DNA of 64,000 nucleotides from Candidatus Gastranaerophilales bacterium (GCA_944324395.1 CALUWC010000009.1:26281-90280), one strand, 5' to 3'; positions 18,520 to 28,615 are shown, numbered from the stretch's first letter. Notes: generated by a model from the sequence alone, not told the origin. Translations and numbers: made by a program.

Positions 18520-19197
18520 TTAAATTTGCAATATATCAAAAATTTTATGTACCGGCTGCACTAATTCTGTAACCGGTATTTTTTCGTCCATTTCAAGCGT
18601 AATTGTCGGAATGTTTCTTTCAACCCCGCAATAAGTACCGAAACTCCCCGGAGTCGGGTAACCTATACTCTTTTCCACAGGATATTTTATGATATCTGAT
18701 ATCTTCTGTGCAATATCTGCAGCAGGACCGTCGTAATTTACTATTTTATACGGTGTATGCAGCGTTAATACCAGCTTTAGAGAGTATTGAACAATGGTAT
18801 CAATTAGAAACTGTGTTTCAATCTCACTTGCCGGAGCTTTTCCGCCATAATACGGAGAACCTTTTGTAAAACCCTCTTTTATGCCGTCTGCCCAATTCTT
18901 AGTCGGGAAATTTCTGTTTAAATCAACACCGTTAGCGTTAGTGCGGATTTTTAAGTGCATACCGTCGGGATTAAGGCAGGGAATAAACAACGGCACCGCA
19001 TTTCTCTCCCTCTTTGAAATCATAGTTTTTGAGGAAAGAGATTTTTCCAGATAACTTTTTATCAAATATTCTCCCTGCGGCTCATCTCCATGTACAACAC
19101 CAATTATCAATATATTGTTATCTGAAGCCTCGCCTATAAGTTCTATTTTATTCCCGAGCTTTGTTTCTGCGGTTTTTAAAATCTCTGTCGAAATCAT
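18520..19197 (-). CDS. M14-family murein peptide amidase-like carboxypeptidase
   Basis: Zinc carboxypeptidase resembling MpaA, which removes diaminopimelate from murein tripeptide during wall recycling. The zinc ligands are readable: HGDE (H36, E39) and the later LTLHTP histidine. The substrate motif ANGVDLNRNFP and the catalytic glutamate region TITLEMDE follow. At 225 residues it is close to MpaA (about 240), with no signal peptide, which fits a cytoplasmic recycling enzyme. Peptide substrate is inferred, not shown. nagZ at 29.2 kb is another recycling enzyme. Confidence 0.85.
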   Translation of the reverse strand: MISTEILKTAETKLGNKIELIGEASDNNILIIGVVHGDEPQGEYLIKSYLEKSLSSKTMISKRERNAVPLFIPCLNPDGMHLKIRTNANGVDLNRNFPTKNWADGIKEGFTKGSPYYGGKAPASEIETQFLIDTIVQYSLKLVLTLHTPYKIVNYDGPAADIAQKISDIIKYPVEKSIGYPTPGSFGTYCGVERNIPTITLEMDEKIPVTELVQPVHKIFDILQI

Positions 19198-19266
19198 AAT
19201 ACAATTTTATATATTTATAAAATTATAGTCAAAAGTATTACAGGAACATAAAATTAAATAAATATT

Positions 19267-19599
19267 CTATTGCCAGTATGGTTTAAAATTTCTGATTTCT
19301 TCCATTAAATTTTCATAATTACCATTGAAAGTCAATGCTCTGTCATCTATATACAAAACCGCAGGAATTTTTTTATTAGTCACAGATTTAATATATTTAG
19401 AAATTTTATATTTATTTAACCATTCTTCAACAAATGAAACATTCCTAACCGTAAAAATATGTATATTATATATTTCAGAAAGCTGCATCAAAAACTCGGG
19501 ACAGCCTGTTTTTATTTCGGCAATATTTTCTTCACCTGCCCAGCCTTTATAATTATTTAAAACACCATCAAAATCTATACAAATATCTTTTTTCTTCAT
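19267..19599 (-). CDS. Small HAD-like phosphatase-domain protein
   Basis: About 110 residues with HAD motif I (ICIDFDGVLNNYKGW) and a motif IV-like aspartate pair (VLYIDDRAL). There is no cap domain. This short architecture, with a tryptophan after motif I and the IDDRA end, is common in phage-encoded or phage-like HAD proteins. The substrate is unknown. I place the start at the ATG just before KKKDICIDF; a start at 19626 adds nine residues. It is followed on the other strand by two XRE regulators. Confidence 0.75.
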   Translation of the reverse strand: MKKKDICIDFDGVLNNYKGWAGEENIAEIKTGCPEFLMQLSEIYNIHIFTVRNVSFVEEWLNKYKISKYIKSVTNKKIPAVLYIDDRALTFNGNYENLMEEIRNFKPYWQ

Positions 19600-19659
19600 G
19601 TTACTAAATATTACTTTTATTCTCATACATTAGAATAATAATATAGCCTATAGGAATTT

Positions 19660-19689
19660 TTGTCAACTTGTATGAGAAATATATATACT
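19660..19689 (+). promoter_or_regulatory. Promoter of the tandem XRE genes, leaderless arrangement
   Basis: TTGTCA (19660-19665), an 18-bp spacer and TATACT (19684-19689). The -10 box ends exactly 6 nt before the ATG at 19696, and no ribosome site is present. Confidence 0.65.
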
Positions 19690-19695
19690 TAAATT

Positions 19696-19905
19696 ATGTA
19701 CATAGTTAACTTATATAACATTCGTTGGAGAAAAAAATATACCCAAGAAGAAATTATGGCTGCAACGGGATTAAGCAGAAATACCGTTAATAGATTATTT
19801 AAGTGCCAATATTATGACTTCAAACTTAGTACATTAGAAACTATTGCAAAATTTTTTAATTGTAAAATCAATGATATCCTAATTGAAGTGGAAAATGATA
19901 AATAA
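19696..19905 (+). CDS. XRE-family HTH regulator, first tandem copy
   Basis: A 69-residue Cro/CI-type DNA-binding domain: RKKYTQEEIMAATGLSRNTV forms helices 2-3, and the end LSTLETIAKFFNCKINDIL matches the fourth and fifth helices. It has no added ligand domain. About 71% of positions match the next gene (49 of 69, ungapped), so the pair arose by recent tandem duplication. The ATG has only a leaderless-type promoter upstream. A role in autoregulation or in controlling the divergent HAD gene is possible but not shown. Confidence 0.85.
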   Translation: MYIVNLYNIRWRKKYTQEEIMAATGLSRNTVNRLFKCQYYDFKLSTLETIAKFFNCKINDILIEVENDK

Positions 19906-19910
19906 AAATT

Positions 19911-20120
19911 ATGTATATAGTGAATTTATATAACATTAGATGGAAGAAAAAATATACCCAAGAGGAAATCGCAGAATCAACAGGATTAAGTAAAAAAACT
20001 ATCAATCAGTTATTCAGTGGAAAATATTACAACTACGAACTCAATACATTGGAAACTATCGCAAAATTTTTTAATTGTAAGATTCACGATATCCTAATTG
20101 AAGTGGATGATAAAAACTAA
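19911..20120 (+). CDS. XRE-family HTH regulator, second tandem copy
   Basis: A 69-residue paralog of the preceding gene, starting 5 bp after its stop codon. The framework (MYIVNLYNIRW, KKYTQEEI, TLETIAKFFNCKI, DILIEV) is nearly invariant. Differences cluster in the recognition helix and turn (SRNTVNRLFKCQ becomes SKKTINQLFSGK), which suggests different operator preference. No Shine-Dalgarno site is evident between the genes, so translation may be coupled to the first copy. Confidence 0.85.
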   Translation: MYIVNLYNIRWKKKYTQEEIAESTGLSKKTINQLFSGKYYNYELNTLETIAKFFNCKIHDILIEVDDKN

Positions 20121-20148
20121 AACGTGTGACAATATCACATTTTATAAT

Positions 20149-20526
20149 TTATTTAACTACTATATACCCTTCAGAATCTTTTATTAACGGAATTGTAAAT
20201 TTTTCACCGTTTTTAAGAGTAATTGCTATAAAACACTTGCCAATTTGACTGCAACTGCCATCACCTGTAAAAGTCCAATCACCATAATATTTTGTTTTTA
20301 GAACACTGCCGCTTGTTGTAGTATCAGGCATTCCGAGTGCAAAATATTTAGCAAGTCCTTCAGAATTATAACCGTACTCTTTGCCTCTGTCCATAGCACT
20401 ATTGAACTGGGCAACTTCTGATGCGGTTTGAACAGCCTTTCTTTTCGCATAACTGTCAGATGCATTTGCAGTCAATGAAATTGATAGCAAAACAAATAAT
20501 AGTAAAATAATCTTAAATTTATTCAA
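20149..20526 (-). CDS. Unknown secreted protein
   Basis: A 125-residue protein with a clear signal peptide (MNKFKIILLLFVLLSISLTANA, cleavage likely after ANA). The mature part contains two cysteines four residues apart (CSQIGKC) that could form a disulfide, and a GxWTFTGDGSC segment. I do not recognise the family; part of it looks like small pilin-related or periplasmic proteins. Translation starts at TTG 20526 with aaaggagaatatt in good position. It lies just downstream of gyrA on the same strand. Confidence 0.72.
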   Translation of the reverse strand: MNKFKIILLLFVLLSISLTANASDSYAKRKAVQTASEVAQFNSAMDRGKEYGYNSEGLAKYFALGMPDTTTSGSVLKTKYYGDWTFTGDGSCSQIGKCFIAITLKNGEKFTIPLIKDSEGYIVVK

Positions 20527-20541
20527 AATATTCTCCTTTAA

Positions 20542-23106
20542 TTATGCAGGATTGTTATCTTGAGAACTGTCAAGCAGACTTGTCTGTTGTGCATTTTCAG
20601 TCTGAACGGTTTCTGCACTGTCTGAAGATGTTTTAATAGTTACATCATCCTCATCAGGGTTAACAATCTTGTTAACAGAACATACAGTATCGCCGTCAAC
20701 AAGGTTTTGGGCCCTCACACCTGTTGCTGGACGTCCCTGACAAGAAATAGAACCTGCATTCAACCTAGTTACAACACCGTTTGCAGTAACCATCATAATA
20801 TCATCAGAATCTCTTACGATTGTTAATGCTACAAGTCTTGATGCACTTGATTTAAATTTAGTTGCAATAAGACCGATACCGCCTCTGTTTTGAGTTCTAA
20901 ATTCAGATAATTTTGTACGCTTGCCAAATCCGTCAGAAGTTACAACAAGCAAATCCGCATCATAGTCCTGCGGAACAATATCGCAACCAACAATTTCATC
21001 GCCCGTACGTAATTTCATAGAAATTACACCTCTTGCACTTCTGCCCAGCGGTCTTAAATCCTGAATAGGGAATCTTATCGCCATACCGCATGATGTTCCG
21101 ATGATAATTTCATCTTTTGCGGTTGCAAGTTTTACCCAGCAAAGGCTGTCACCTTCATCAAGTCCGATTGCAATAATACCGTTTCTTCTGATATTAGAGA
21201 AGTTATCCAGTTCAATACGCTTGATATAACCTTTTTTAGTAAGCATTATCAAGTTCAAATCTTTAGAGAAACTGCTTACAGGTACAACTGCCGTAATCTG
21301 TTCATCCTGATCAATAGGAAGAACATTGACTATAGGAAGACCTTTAGCCTGACGTCCGCCTTCAGGGAAATCATAAACATTCAAGCTGTATACAGTACCT
21401 TTTGAAGAGAAGAACAATACTTTATCGTGCATCATCGCAGTAAAGAAATGCTGAATATCATCATCATCTTTAGTTTTCATGCCTGATTTACCGCGGGTTG
21501 CACGATTTTGTCTTTCAAAAGTATCAAGAGAAATACGTTTTAAATACCCTTGGTGAGTAATAAATACAGCCATAGGAGTATTTGGAGTTAAATCCTCAAT
21601 AGTAACTTCACCCTGCTCAGGAAGAATTTGAGTTTTTCTGTCATCACCGTATTTTTCTTTATCTTCCAGAAGTTCAGCTTTTATGATGTCGAGAATTTTT
21701 TGACGGCTGGCAAGGATTGATTCGTATTCTTCAATTTTTTTCAGCAATTCATCATATTCAGCCTTAACTTTATCCTGCTCCAAACCTGTCAAACGTCTTA
21801 ATTGCATTTCAAGAATTGCATTAGCCTGATCAACATCAAGACCAAATCTGCTCATCAAGCCGTCACGTGCATCATCAGTGGTTTTAGAATTTTTGATAAG
21901 CTCAATAACTTCATCAATAGAACCCAGTGCAATAATTAAACCGGCTAAAATATGAGCTCTGATTTTAGCTTTTTTCAGGAAGAATATAGTTCTTCTTGTA
22001 ACAATTTCAATTCTGTGTTCAACAAATTCATTCAATACTTCGTATAAATTCATCAAGCGAGGCTGTTTACCGCACAATGCAACCATATTAACACCAAATG
22101 TCGTTGCAAGCTGTGTATATTTGAATAAATTATTCTTAACAACATCAGGTTTTGCATCACGCTTCAACTCGATAACAATTCTCATACCTTCTCTGTCGGA
22201 TTCATCACGAATATCAGAAATACCATTGATTCTTTGATCCTTAACCAGTTCGGCAATTTTTTCAATCAACTGTGCTTTGTTAACCTGATACGGGATTTCT
22301 GTTACGACAATTGCAGTTCTTGCCTGTCTTCCGCCGCCGCCTGCAATTTCCTCAAAACCCGCAACGGCAGACATTTTAATAGAACCTCTGCCTGTTTCGT
22401 AAGCCTGTTTAATATCATTAAGCCCGATAATAGTTGCCGCAGTCGGGAAATCAGGACCTTTGATATATTCCATAAGTTCAGATACAGTAATCTGCGGATT
22501 ATCAATCAATGCAATAGTACCGTCAACAACTTCACAAAGGTTATGAGGAGGAATATTTGTAGCCATACCTACAGCAATACCTGATACGCCGTTTAATAAT
22601 AACATAGGAAGTCTTACAGGAAGAACTGAAGGTTCTTGTAATGAACCGTCAAAGTTCGGCTCAAATTCTACAGTTTCACAATCAATATCAGCAAGCATTG
22701 ACTGGGTGATTTTATGCATTCTGGCTTCTGTATAACGCATTGCGGCAGCCCCGTCGCCATCAACAGAACCAAAGTTTCCATGCCCGTCAACCATTAAATA
22801 TCTGGTAGAAAAGTCCTGAGCCATACGAACAAGTGCTTCATACACAGAACTGTCACCATGCGGGTGATATTTACCTAAAACTTCACCGACAATTCTTGCA
22901 CATTTTTTAAACGGCTTGTCAGGATACATACCCAATTCATTCATTGCGTATAAAATACGTCTGTGAACCGGTTTTAAACCATCTCTGACATCAGGAAGTG
23001 CTCGTCCGACAATTACACTCATTGCATAATCAATATATGAACGTTTCATTTCCTCTCTTATATTAACGGGAACAATATTTCCATGATTAAACATATTCTG
23101 CTGAGT
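20542..23106 (-). CDS. gyrA: DNA gyrase subunit A
   Basis: Breakage-reunion subunit of gyrase. The N-terminus has [28 protein letters not shown], and the active-site tyrosine lies in AAMRYTEAR. The QRRGGKG-type GyrA box is present in diverged form ([10 protein letters not shown]) at the first beta-pinwheel blade, and further blades show [12 protein letters not shown] and [10 protein letters not shown]. At 854 residues it is full length. I place the start at TTG 23106, which has tggaggatagagta upstream; an ATG 12 nt further in is possible. The GyrA box argues for gyrase over ParC. No gyrB is in the window. Confidence 0.95.
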   Translation of the reverse strand, partial: TQQNMFNHGNIVPVNIREEMKRSYIDYAMSVIVGRALPDVRDGLKPVHRRILYAMNELGMYPDKPFKKCARIVGEVLGKYHPHGDSSVYEALVRMAQDFSTRYLMVDGHGNFGSVDGDGAAAMRYTEARMHKITQSMLADIDCETVEFEPNFDGSLQEPSVLPVRLPMLLLNGVSGIAVGMATNIPPHNLCEVVDGTIALIDNPQITVSELMEYIKGPDFPTAATIIGLNDIKQAYETGRGSIKMSAVAGFEEIAGGGGRQARTAIVVTEIPYQVNKAQLIEKIAELVKDQRINGISDIRDESDREGMRIVIELKRDAKPDVVKNNLFKYTQLATTFGVNMVALCGKQPRLMNLYEVLNEFVEHRIEIVTRRTIFFLKKAKIRAHILAGLIIALGSIDEVIELIKNSKTTDDARDGLMSRFGLDVDQANAILEMQLRRLTGLEQDKVKAEYDELLKKIEEYESILASRQKILDIIKAELLEDKEKYGDDRKTQILPEQGEVTIEDLTPNTPMAVFITHQGYLKRISLDTFERQNRATRGKSGMKTKDDDDIQHFFTAMMHDKVLFFSSKGTVYSLNVYDFPEGGRQAKGLPIVNVLPIDQDEQITAVVPVSSFSKDLNLIMLTKKGYIKRIELDNFSNIRRNGIIAIGLDEGDSLCWVKLATAKDEIIIGTSCGMAIRFPIQDLRPLGRSARGVISMKLRTGDEIVGCDIVPQDYDADLLVVTSDGFGKRTKLSEFRTQNRGGIGLIATKFKSSASRLVALTIVRDSDDIMMVTANGVVTRLNAGSISCQGRPATGVRAQNLVDGDTVCSVNKIVNPDEDDVTIKTSSDSAETVQTENAQQTSLLDSSQDNNPA

Positions 23107-23286
23107 CAATACTCTATCCTCCAGTCTGTACTCCTTAATAATAATATAGCACAAACATAAAGTTTATGACTACATCTTAACATGGGGTAAATATTTTGTT
23201 ACCATATATAGACTATAACAAATTTTCAATACATATAAAATCTGTTATGAGCTTGTTATAAGAAATAGGCTTTTTATAAGAGATTT

Positions 23287-25143
23287 CTACATAATCCATT
23301 TTACATTTTCTTTTTTTACAACGGCAGGATTACCGGCAACAAGAGTATTTGGCGGAACATCTTTTGTAACAACTGAGCCTGCTGCTACTATTGCACCACT
23401 GCCTATTGTAACCCCTTTTAATATTGTCACACCCTGACAAATCCATACTCTATCGCCTATGACAACAGGTTTACTGGGGTTCAAACATTTACCGTCGCTA
23501 TTTATTATTGAATGGAAATCCGAGTCCGCAATATAACAGTTAAATGAGATTGCCACATTTCTGCCGATTGTTATACTGTTTTCACAATGAATAATTGTTC
23601 CCTGATTTACATAACCCGAACCTAAAGTTACAGTAGCATTTTTTCTCAACCTTATCTGCGTATCCGGATATAACCTGAATTCACCTTCTACCTTTAAATT
23701 TGCATTCTCATCTAAAGCCACAATACATTCAGCATTAGAACCGGGAACTAACTTTTGATTTAACACCAGTTTGCCGTTTCCTGTAATCCTTCCCGTATTT
23801 GATTTATCTCGAATAATGGTATTTCCGTATTTGACAATATTTGCAGTATATCTTTCACCGTTATTGTTCGGTGATACACTAACACATGCCGGTATCTCTT
23901 CAAAACTTTTTGTAATAAATTCTGCATCAGAAGCACATAAATAACTCCCGTTTTCAGAAATAATAATTCCTTCCGGCTTTGCCTTTTTCATCAATCTAAT
24001 TGCAAGTTCTTTCATTTTCGGAGTTAACGGCTTAAACAAATCGCTTGAAATAGTTATTCTTTTGCAGCCCACAGATTTTGCTATTTCAAAAAAGCCGTCA
24101 ATATCTGCCTCATTATCATTTATACCCTCGAGGAAAATATATTTTAGAATAAAATTAACATCTCTATACGGATATTTTTTCATATTTTCCACAACTCTGT
24201 CAAAGGCATCAACCTGTTTTACTTTTTTATAAGTTTCTCGTGTACCCGCATCTAAAGAAGTTTGAACTTTTATGACCCTGCCTGTTTTTAAAAACTCAGC
24301 AAATTTTTCTCTATAAATAGAACCGTTGGTAATAAATGAAACTTTCCATTTTGTTTTTAACAAAATATCAAAAATTTTATCACAGTCTTTATTTGCACAA
24401 AATTCGCCGTTAGAAAGGTTTATATTGAAATCAGAAGTATCTAATTCCGGCATTTCCGATAATTGTTTAATAATTTCATAGGTTGTATAACCGTCCTTAT
24501 CGTCTTTTAAGTGTTGTAATTGACTTTCTGCAAAACAATAGATACATTTGAAATTACAAACATCGCCGGGTTGATTAGTTCCAAAACTCACAGTATCTAA
24601 TTTTACTTTTTTGGGCCAAAATCCTGGTTTTAAATGAGGACATTTAGAACAATCATTTTCTTCACCTTTTCTAATCTTTTCAATAAGCTCTGTTGAATAC
24701 CTTGTCCAGTGGTCAATCCTTTCTTTTATTGTTCCTGATGTCGGAATAATCGGATATTGCTTAACAATACAACAAGGTGAAAAATTGTGTTTTCTATAAC
24801 TGATAAAATGTCCGAGATATTTGCAGCCAAGTCTGTATTCTAAATCAGCTTCAAAGAAGTGAATTCTTTCCGGAGGCATTTTTGATAACAAAATTTTAGC
24901 CGTATTTGTTGCAACTCTATAGGTTACCCATACATCAGCATCCGGATATCTTTTTAATGCTTCATCAATTGAAACAACATCATATTTGTCCAACAGTTTT
25001 TTATTATCATATTTATACAGCTCTTTATCCTTATCTGCAAACAGAACAGGCTCGCCGGTCATAGACGTGTATTCATCAATTTTCTTTGCTATATTCTTTG
25101 TAATTCCGTAATAAATAACCGGTTTATTATTTTCTTGTTCCAT
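23287..25143 (-). CDS. Radical SAM enzyme fused to a hexapeptide-repeat acyltransferase
   Basis: A 618-residue three-part protein. Residues 1-190 form an unassigned alpha/beta region with cysteine-rich spots (SPCC, CSKCPHL). Residues about 190-400 are a radical SAM domain with C196, C200 and C203 in CNFKCIYC and a following strand pattern ending FITNGS. Residues about 445-618 are a left-handed beta-helix acyltransferase ending GSGAIVAAGSVVTKDVPPN and VAGNPAVV, as in maltose O-acetyltransferase/NodL types. The start at 25143 has an agagaggcatata ribosome site. It lies 22 bp downstream of the CapA-like gene, so the two probably act together on a cell-surface glycan or peptide. The chemistry is unknown. 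Confidence 0.88.
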   Translation of the reverse strand: MEQENNKPVIYYGITKNIAKKIDEYTSMTGEPVLFADKDKELYKYDNKKLLDKYDVVSIDEALKRYPDADVWVTYRVATNTAKILLSKMPPERIHFFEADLEYRLGCKYLGHFISYRKHNFSPCCIVKQYPIIPTSGTIKERIDHWTRYSTELIEKIRKGEENDCSKCPHLKPGFWPKKVKLDTVSFGTNQPGDVCNFKCIYCFAESQLQHLKDDKDGYTTYEIIKQLSEMPELDTSDFNINLSNGEFCANKDCDKIFDILLKTKWKVSFITNGSIYREKFAEFLKTGRVIKVQTSLDAGTRETYKKVKQVDAFDRVVENMKKYPYRDVNFILKYIFLEGINDNEADIDGFFEIAKSVGCKRITISSDLFKPLTPKMKELAIRLMKKAKPEGIIISENGSYLCASDAEFITKSFEEIPACVSVSPNNNGERYTANIVKYGNTIIRDKSNTGRITGNGKLVLNQKLVPGSNAECIVALDENANLKVEGEFRLYPDTQIRLRKNATVTLGSGYVNQGTIIHCENSITIGRNVAISFNCYIADSDFHSIINSDGKCLNPSKPVVIGDRVWICQGVTILKGVTIGSGAIVAAGSVVTKDVPPNTLVAGNPAVVKKENVKWIM

Positions 25144-25165
25144 TATATGCCTCTCTGTTATTAAA

Positions 25166-26221
25166 TTATTCATAATTAAATTCAATTTTTATCAAATCTG
25201 ATGATGAATCAACTATGATATTATCCTTCACACTTGTATCATATTCTACTAATAGATCAATAAATTTATCTAATTCATCTTGCCTCAACAATCTTGTAAT
25301 TGGAGTAAAAGACTGATTATCCATATATATAGGATAAATATTTATCTTTGAATAAACTTTATTATCTATTTCAGAGAATTTCAATTCCGCAACCATGTTA
25401 TACGGCTCAGTTTTTGCTCTGAAATTAGCAGGAAAAATAAAATTACCGATACCATATAAAACAGGTTTACCTTTGTATATCTCAATTGAATTCATATAAT
25501 GCGGGCCATGACCAATTACAAAATCAGCCCCGTAATCAATAAATTTATGGGCATACTCTATTTGTAAATTAGTATTTTTCATCAAATCATATCCGAAATG
25601 AGGAAACATTATTACTTTTGAATCTTTATCATTTTCTTTTATTGTCTTAATTAAATTTTCTGCATTTTCAGGAGTTAATAAAAATGCACCGCATTTAGCT
25701 TCTTTTGCATAAAAATCGTATTCTTTATCGTAATCTTTGTGATATTTATACCCGCCGATAATATACAAATTCACATTCTTATTATAAAGCGAAATTCGTT
25801 TAATAAACGGCATACTTGCTCTATCTAAATTGATACCTGCACCAAAAAATCCTATTCCTGCATCTTTCAATACCTTTTGAGTATCTAAAAGCCCTTGTAA
25901 ATCATAATCCAAGATGTGATTATTTCCCAGAGAAACCGCCGAAATCTTATATTTTTTAAGCAGTTGCGGAACAATCTCTTTATCTGCCCAGTGCAAAACT
26001 CTTTTCTTTTGAGCAATACTTGAAACCGTTACATCAGTCAAAGGGGTTTCCAGATTAGCTATATTAAAATCAAACCTGTTCAAAAATATTTCAACATTCT
26101 CAAACAGTACATCATAGCCTTTTTGTCTTAATATATTTATTCTCGCATTACGGTCATACTTGAGCTGATAATTTTCACCCGTTGTCAAATCACCAAAGAA
26201 TCCAATACTGTATTCACTCAT
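25166..26221 (-). CDS. CapA-family (poly-gamma-glutamate synthesis-like) metallophosphatase-fold protein
   Basis: Shows the CapA/PgsA pattern: FFGDLTTGEN at the start, IANLETPLT, VSLGNNHILDYDLQGLLDT, MFPHFGYDL and DFVIGHGPHYM, with metal-ligand-like Asp, Asn and His residues of the calcineurin-like fold. CapA proteins take part in making or anchoring poly-gamma-glutamate capsules, but many have other surface-polymer roles. No signal peptide or membrane anchor is seen, unlike classical CapA, which suggests a cytoplasmic role. The usual synthetase partners (capB/C) are absent. It is the first gene of a two-gene unit with the radical SAM fusion. Confidence 0.85.
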   Translation of the reverse strand: MSEYSIGFFGDLTTGENYQLKYDRNARINILRQKGYDVLFENVEIFLNRFDFNIANLETPLTDVTVSSIAQKKRVLHWADKEIVPQLLKKYKISAVSLGNNHILDYDLQGLLDTQKVLKDAGIGFFGAGINLDRASMPFIKRISLYNKNVNLYIIGGYKYHKDYDKEYDFYAKEAKCGAFLLTPENAENLIKTIKENDKDSKVIMFPHFGYDLMKNTNLQIEYAHKFIDYGADFVIGHGPHYMNSIEIYKGKPVLYGIGNFIFPANFRAKTEPYNMVAELKFSEIDNKVYSKINIYPIYMDNQSFTPITRLLRQDELDKFIDLLVEYDTSVKDNIIVDSSSDLIKIEFNYE

Positions 26222-26324
26222 AACTCTGCTGCCTTAACTGTTACTGTTTATTAAACTCTATATATTATATTAAAATCTTAATAACCTTCAATCCTCTTAA
26301 ATAATGAATAATAAAATCCTACAA

Positions 26325-26636
26325 TCATTCATAAAATGCCCGTTCCGTAATCTCCTTCCATTTTGCATGATTGTAATTTTCGTAACTTTTGGAAAATTCT
26401 ATCAATGCCTTGACTAATACCCTGCCGCTGTCAGATTTACCAACTATTAAGTAATCTCCGTTAATATTCTCACAATATAAAATCTCTTTATGTACAATTT
26501 TATCAACATTGGTTTTAGGATTTTTATTTATAACAGACTTAAGCCAGACATGCAAAAGTTTTAGCGGAGTTGTTTTTCGCATCAAAAGTTCTTCATTATG
26601 CTGTTGTAAAAATTTTGCATATTCAGAAATTATCAT
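26325..26636 (-). CDS. Unknown small protein
   Basis: A 103-residue soluble protein, mostly helical, with a short strand pair around EILYCENINGDYLIVGKS. No recognised family. The start has an aaggatataaa ribosome site. It is in the same orientation as the comFC gene upstream and the capA cassette downstream, but gaps of 58 and 103 bp leave operon membership open. Confidence 0.65.
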   Translation of the reverse strand: MIISEYAKFLQQHNEELLMRKTTPLKLLHVWLKSVINKNPKTNVDKIVHKEILYCENINGDYLIVGKSDSGRVLVKALIEFSKSYENYNHAKWKEITERAFYE

Positions 26637-26694
26637 TTTATATCCTTAGCAGTTATTTTTATGTTGTAAATAGATTTATTATATACATTTACCC

Positions 26695-27345
26695 CTACCC
26701 TTCCCATGGGGTAGTTGTCGCAAAACAAGTTATATCATAAATCCCGCATTTATTAAACTCATTTATCATTTCTTCAAAAGTTGAACCTGTTGTACATATA
26801 TCATCAATTATAAGAATCTTTTTACCTGATATATATTTATCCTTGTTTACCTCAAATGCTTTTGATAAATTCAGCATTCGCTGGGATTTATTCAGCTTGT
26901 ACTGAGGTTTTGTATCTTTTATTCTTTTTATCAAATCAAAATTAATTTCAAATCCTGAAAGTTTTGAAAACTCATCAGCAACAAGTTCCATATGATTATA
27001 TTTTCTTTTTTTCTTACGTTTCGGGAAAATCGGTACGGGAACAATCTGATAATTACCATTCAATCCCAATTTCTGCCAGTATTCCCACATAAATTTTGCC
27101 TGATAATATGCCAGTTCTTTCTGCCCGTGATATTTTAAACCCCTAATCATTTTCTGCAAATTTTTTGAATATACTCCGGCACAATAGATTGAAACCTCTT
27201 TATATTTTCGATTAACTCCGACAGGTAAAAAATCTAATTCTTCAAAACACTTTGAACACATTTTGACAGATTCTTTGGAGCTTTTACAAAAATAACACTT
27301 CTTTTTATATATCCAATCTAATAATCCCAGTAAAAAATCTTTCAT
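26695..27345 (-). CDS. comFC: ComF-family phosphoribosyltransferase-like competence protein
   Basis: ComFC proteins are needed for handling incoming single-stranded DNA in transformable bacteria. The N-terminus has a zinc-finger-like pair (CYFC and CSKC, about residues 17-36). The GLKYHGQKEL box follows, then IVPVPIFPKRKKKRKYNHMELVA and the PRPP-type loop ILIIDDICTTGST. At 216 residues it is of normal length. The ATG at 27345 lacks a strong ribosome site. It stands alone rather than beside comFA. Confidence 0.92.
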   Translation of the reverse strand: MKDFLLGLLDWIYKKKCYFCKSSKESVKMCSKCFEELDFLPVGVNRKYKEVSIYCAGVYSKNLQKMIRGLKYHGQKELAYYQAKFMWEYWQKLGLNGNYQIVPVPIFPKRKKKRKYNHMELVADEFSKLSGFEINFDLIKRIKDTKPQYKLNKSQRMLNLSKAFEVNKDKYISGKKILIIDDICTTGSTFEEMINEFNKCGIYDITCFATTTPWEG

Positions 27346-27421
27346 ATCTGAAGAATATCATATAATTAAAGTATTGTAAAAAGCTAGTTAGAAAAATTCC
27401 CTTGTGCTAAAATTTTATATT

Positions 27422-28615
27422 ATGAAAAAGATTTTACTTACAGCTTTAACACTATGCCTGCTGCAAACAGCAGTTCCGGCTCAAACAACAAATTTAACAT
27501 TTCTATATATAAACGGTTCAAATAACAATGATACTAAAATGAAAAACTGGTATATAAACGGAGTGAAAAAACTTCACCCTGTTTTAAAAGAAAAATTTGA
27601 GCAAAATCAGGAAATAAAAGCATGGACTGAAAAAAACAGTTTAATTATAGAAGAAGAACCTCAAATATTTTTCTGGGGATATGACAGCAAAACAGATCTT
27701 GATTTTGTAAAAGAAAGACTAAATTTATCTAAAGCTATAAGTTCTCTATTAGCATACGAAATAAGGAGTTTACTGACTCAATTCATGCATGATGCAATCT
27801 GGGTTCAGAAAACTCACAATATGCTGCCTATTTTGGACGGATTAAATGACAGAATTAAAGAACAGGCAAATAATGGTCAAAATGTAATTCTCTACGGATA
27901 TTCCGCCGGAAGTTTTGTAACATATCAATATATGCTGTACAAACTTCCATATATCAAATTTGACAAACTTTTTGCCGCATTGAATGCGGATAAAGATATT
28001 ATACAGCTGGCCCATGAACATCCGCAGAAAGATACCTGCCTTTCCGCTCTATCTTATGAAAAAGGCAATATAGGAGTTATAACAAATCAGGGACATCTTG
28101 TTTTAAATCAAGATAAAGAACAATTAAAACAAAACTATTTAAAAATGAATGAAATAACGGATAAATACTGTGCTCCCAAAGGCTATGTCAGAGGAGTTGT
28201 AAATTTCGCAAGTCCTGTTCCGCTGTTTTATTCTGATATGGCTGATCCTGATTATGAAATGACATTTTATAATAAGTATTTATATAAATATATTATTGAA
28301 AACGGAATATACTTCCTGACCGTCAATTTCAGAGAAGATCCTATGGGATTTCCAACAAGCGACAATCTCACATTGAAAGAAATCGAGAATTTAGCTGATA
28401 TAAAATTTGAAAATCCGACCGGTGTTGTTTATGATAATTCAGGAGTATGGTCAAAACGGCCTGCAATATTTGCCCATACCTCATACTGGTCTGCCAGAAA
28501 AACATTTGCCAAAAGTGTTGTTAAAAGTTTTGTAAATGGAACTAAATTTTATTATGACAAAAATTATCAAAATAAAGAGTTAGATAAAAAAGAGAAAAAA
28601 TCAGAGGTGCTATAA
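27422..28615 (+). CDS. Secreted GxSxG (alpha/beta-hydrolase-like) protein
   Basis: A 397-residue protein with a signal peptide ending near AVPAQ. The central LYGYSAGSF motif looks like the nucleophile elbow of serine hydrolases, preceded by an ILYGYS strand. Candidate acid and histidine partners exist (for example in IFAHTSYWS), but the triad cannot be assigned with certainty. Substrate is unknown. The ATG at 27422 sits 8 nt after TAAAAT with an extended TGC element and no ribosome site. Its stop overlaps the next start (TAATG), so it is the first gene of a four-gene run ending with nagZ and a small membrane protein. Confidence 0.75.
   Translation: MKKILLTALTLCLLQTAVPAQTTNLTFLYINGSNNNDTKMKNWYINGVKKLHPVLKEKFEQNQEIKAWTEKNSLIIEEEPQIFFWGYDSKTDLDFVKERLNLSKAISSLLAYEIRSLLTQFMHDAIWVQKTHNMLPILDGLNDRIKEQANNGQNVILYGYSAGSFVTYQYMLYKLPYIKFDKLFAALNADKDIIQLAHEHPQKDTCLSALSYEKGNIGVITNQGHLVLNQDKEQLKQNYLKMNEITDKYCAPKGYVRGVVNFASPVPLFYSDMADPDYEMTFYNKYLYKYIIENGIYFLTVNFREDPMGFPTSDNLTLKEIENLADIKFENPTGVVYDNSGVWSKRPAIFAHTSYWSARKTFAKSVVKSFVNGTKFYYDKNYQNKELDKKEKKSEVL

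Noticed and set aside
20542..23106. ParC (topoisomerase IV) instead of GyrA
   Set aside because: A recognisable GyrA box and beta-pinwheel with GyrA-like repeats favour gyrase, although the box is diverged.
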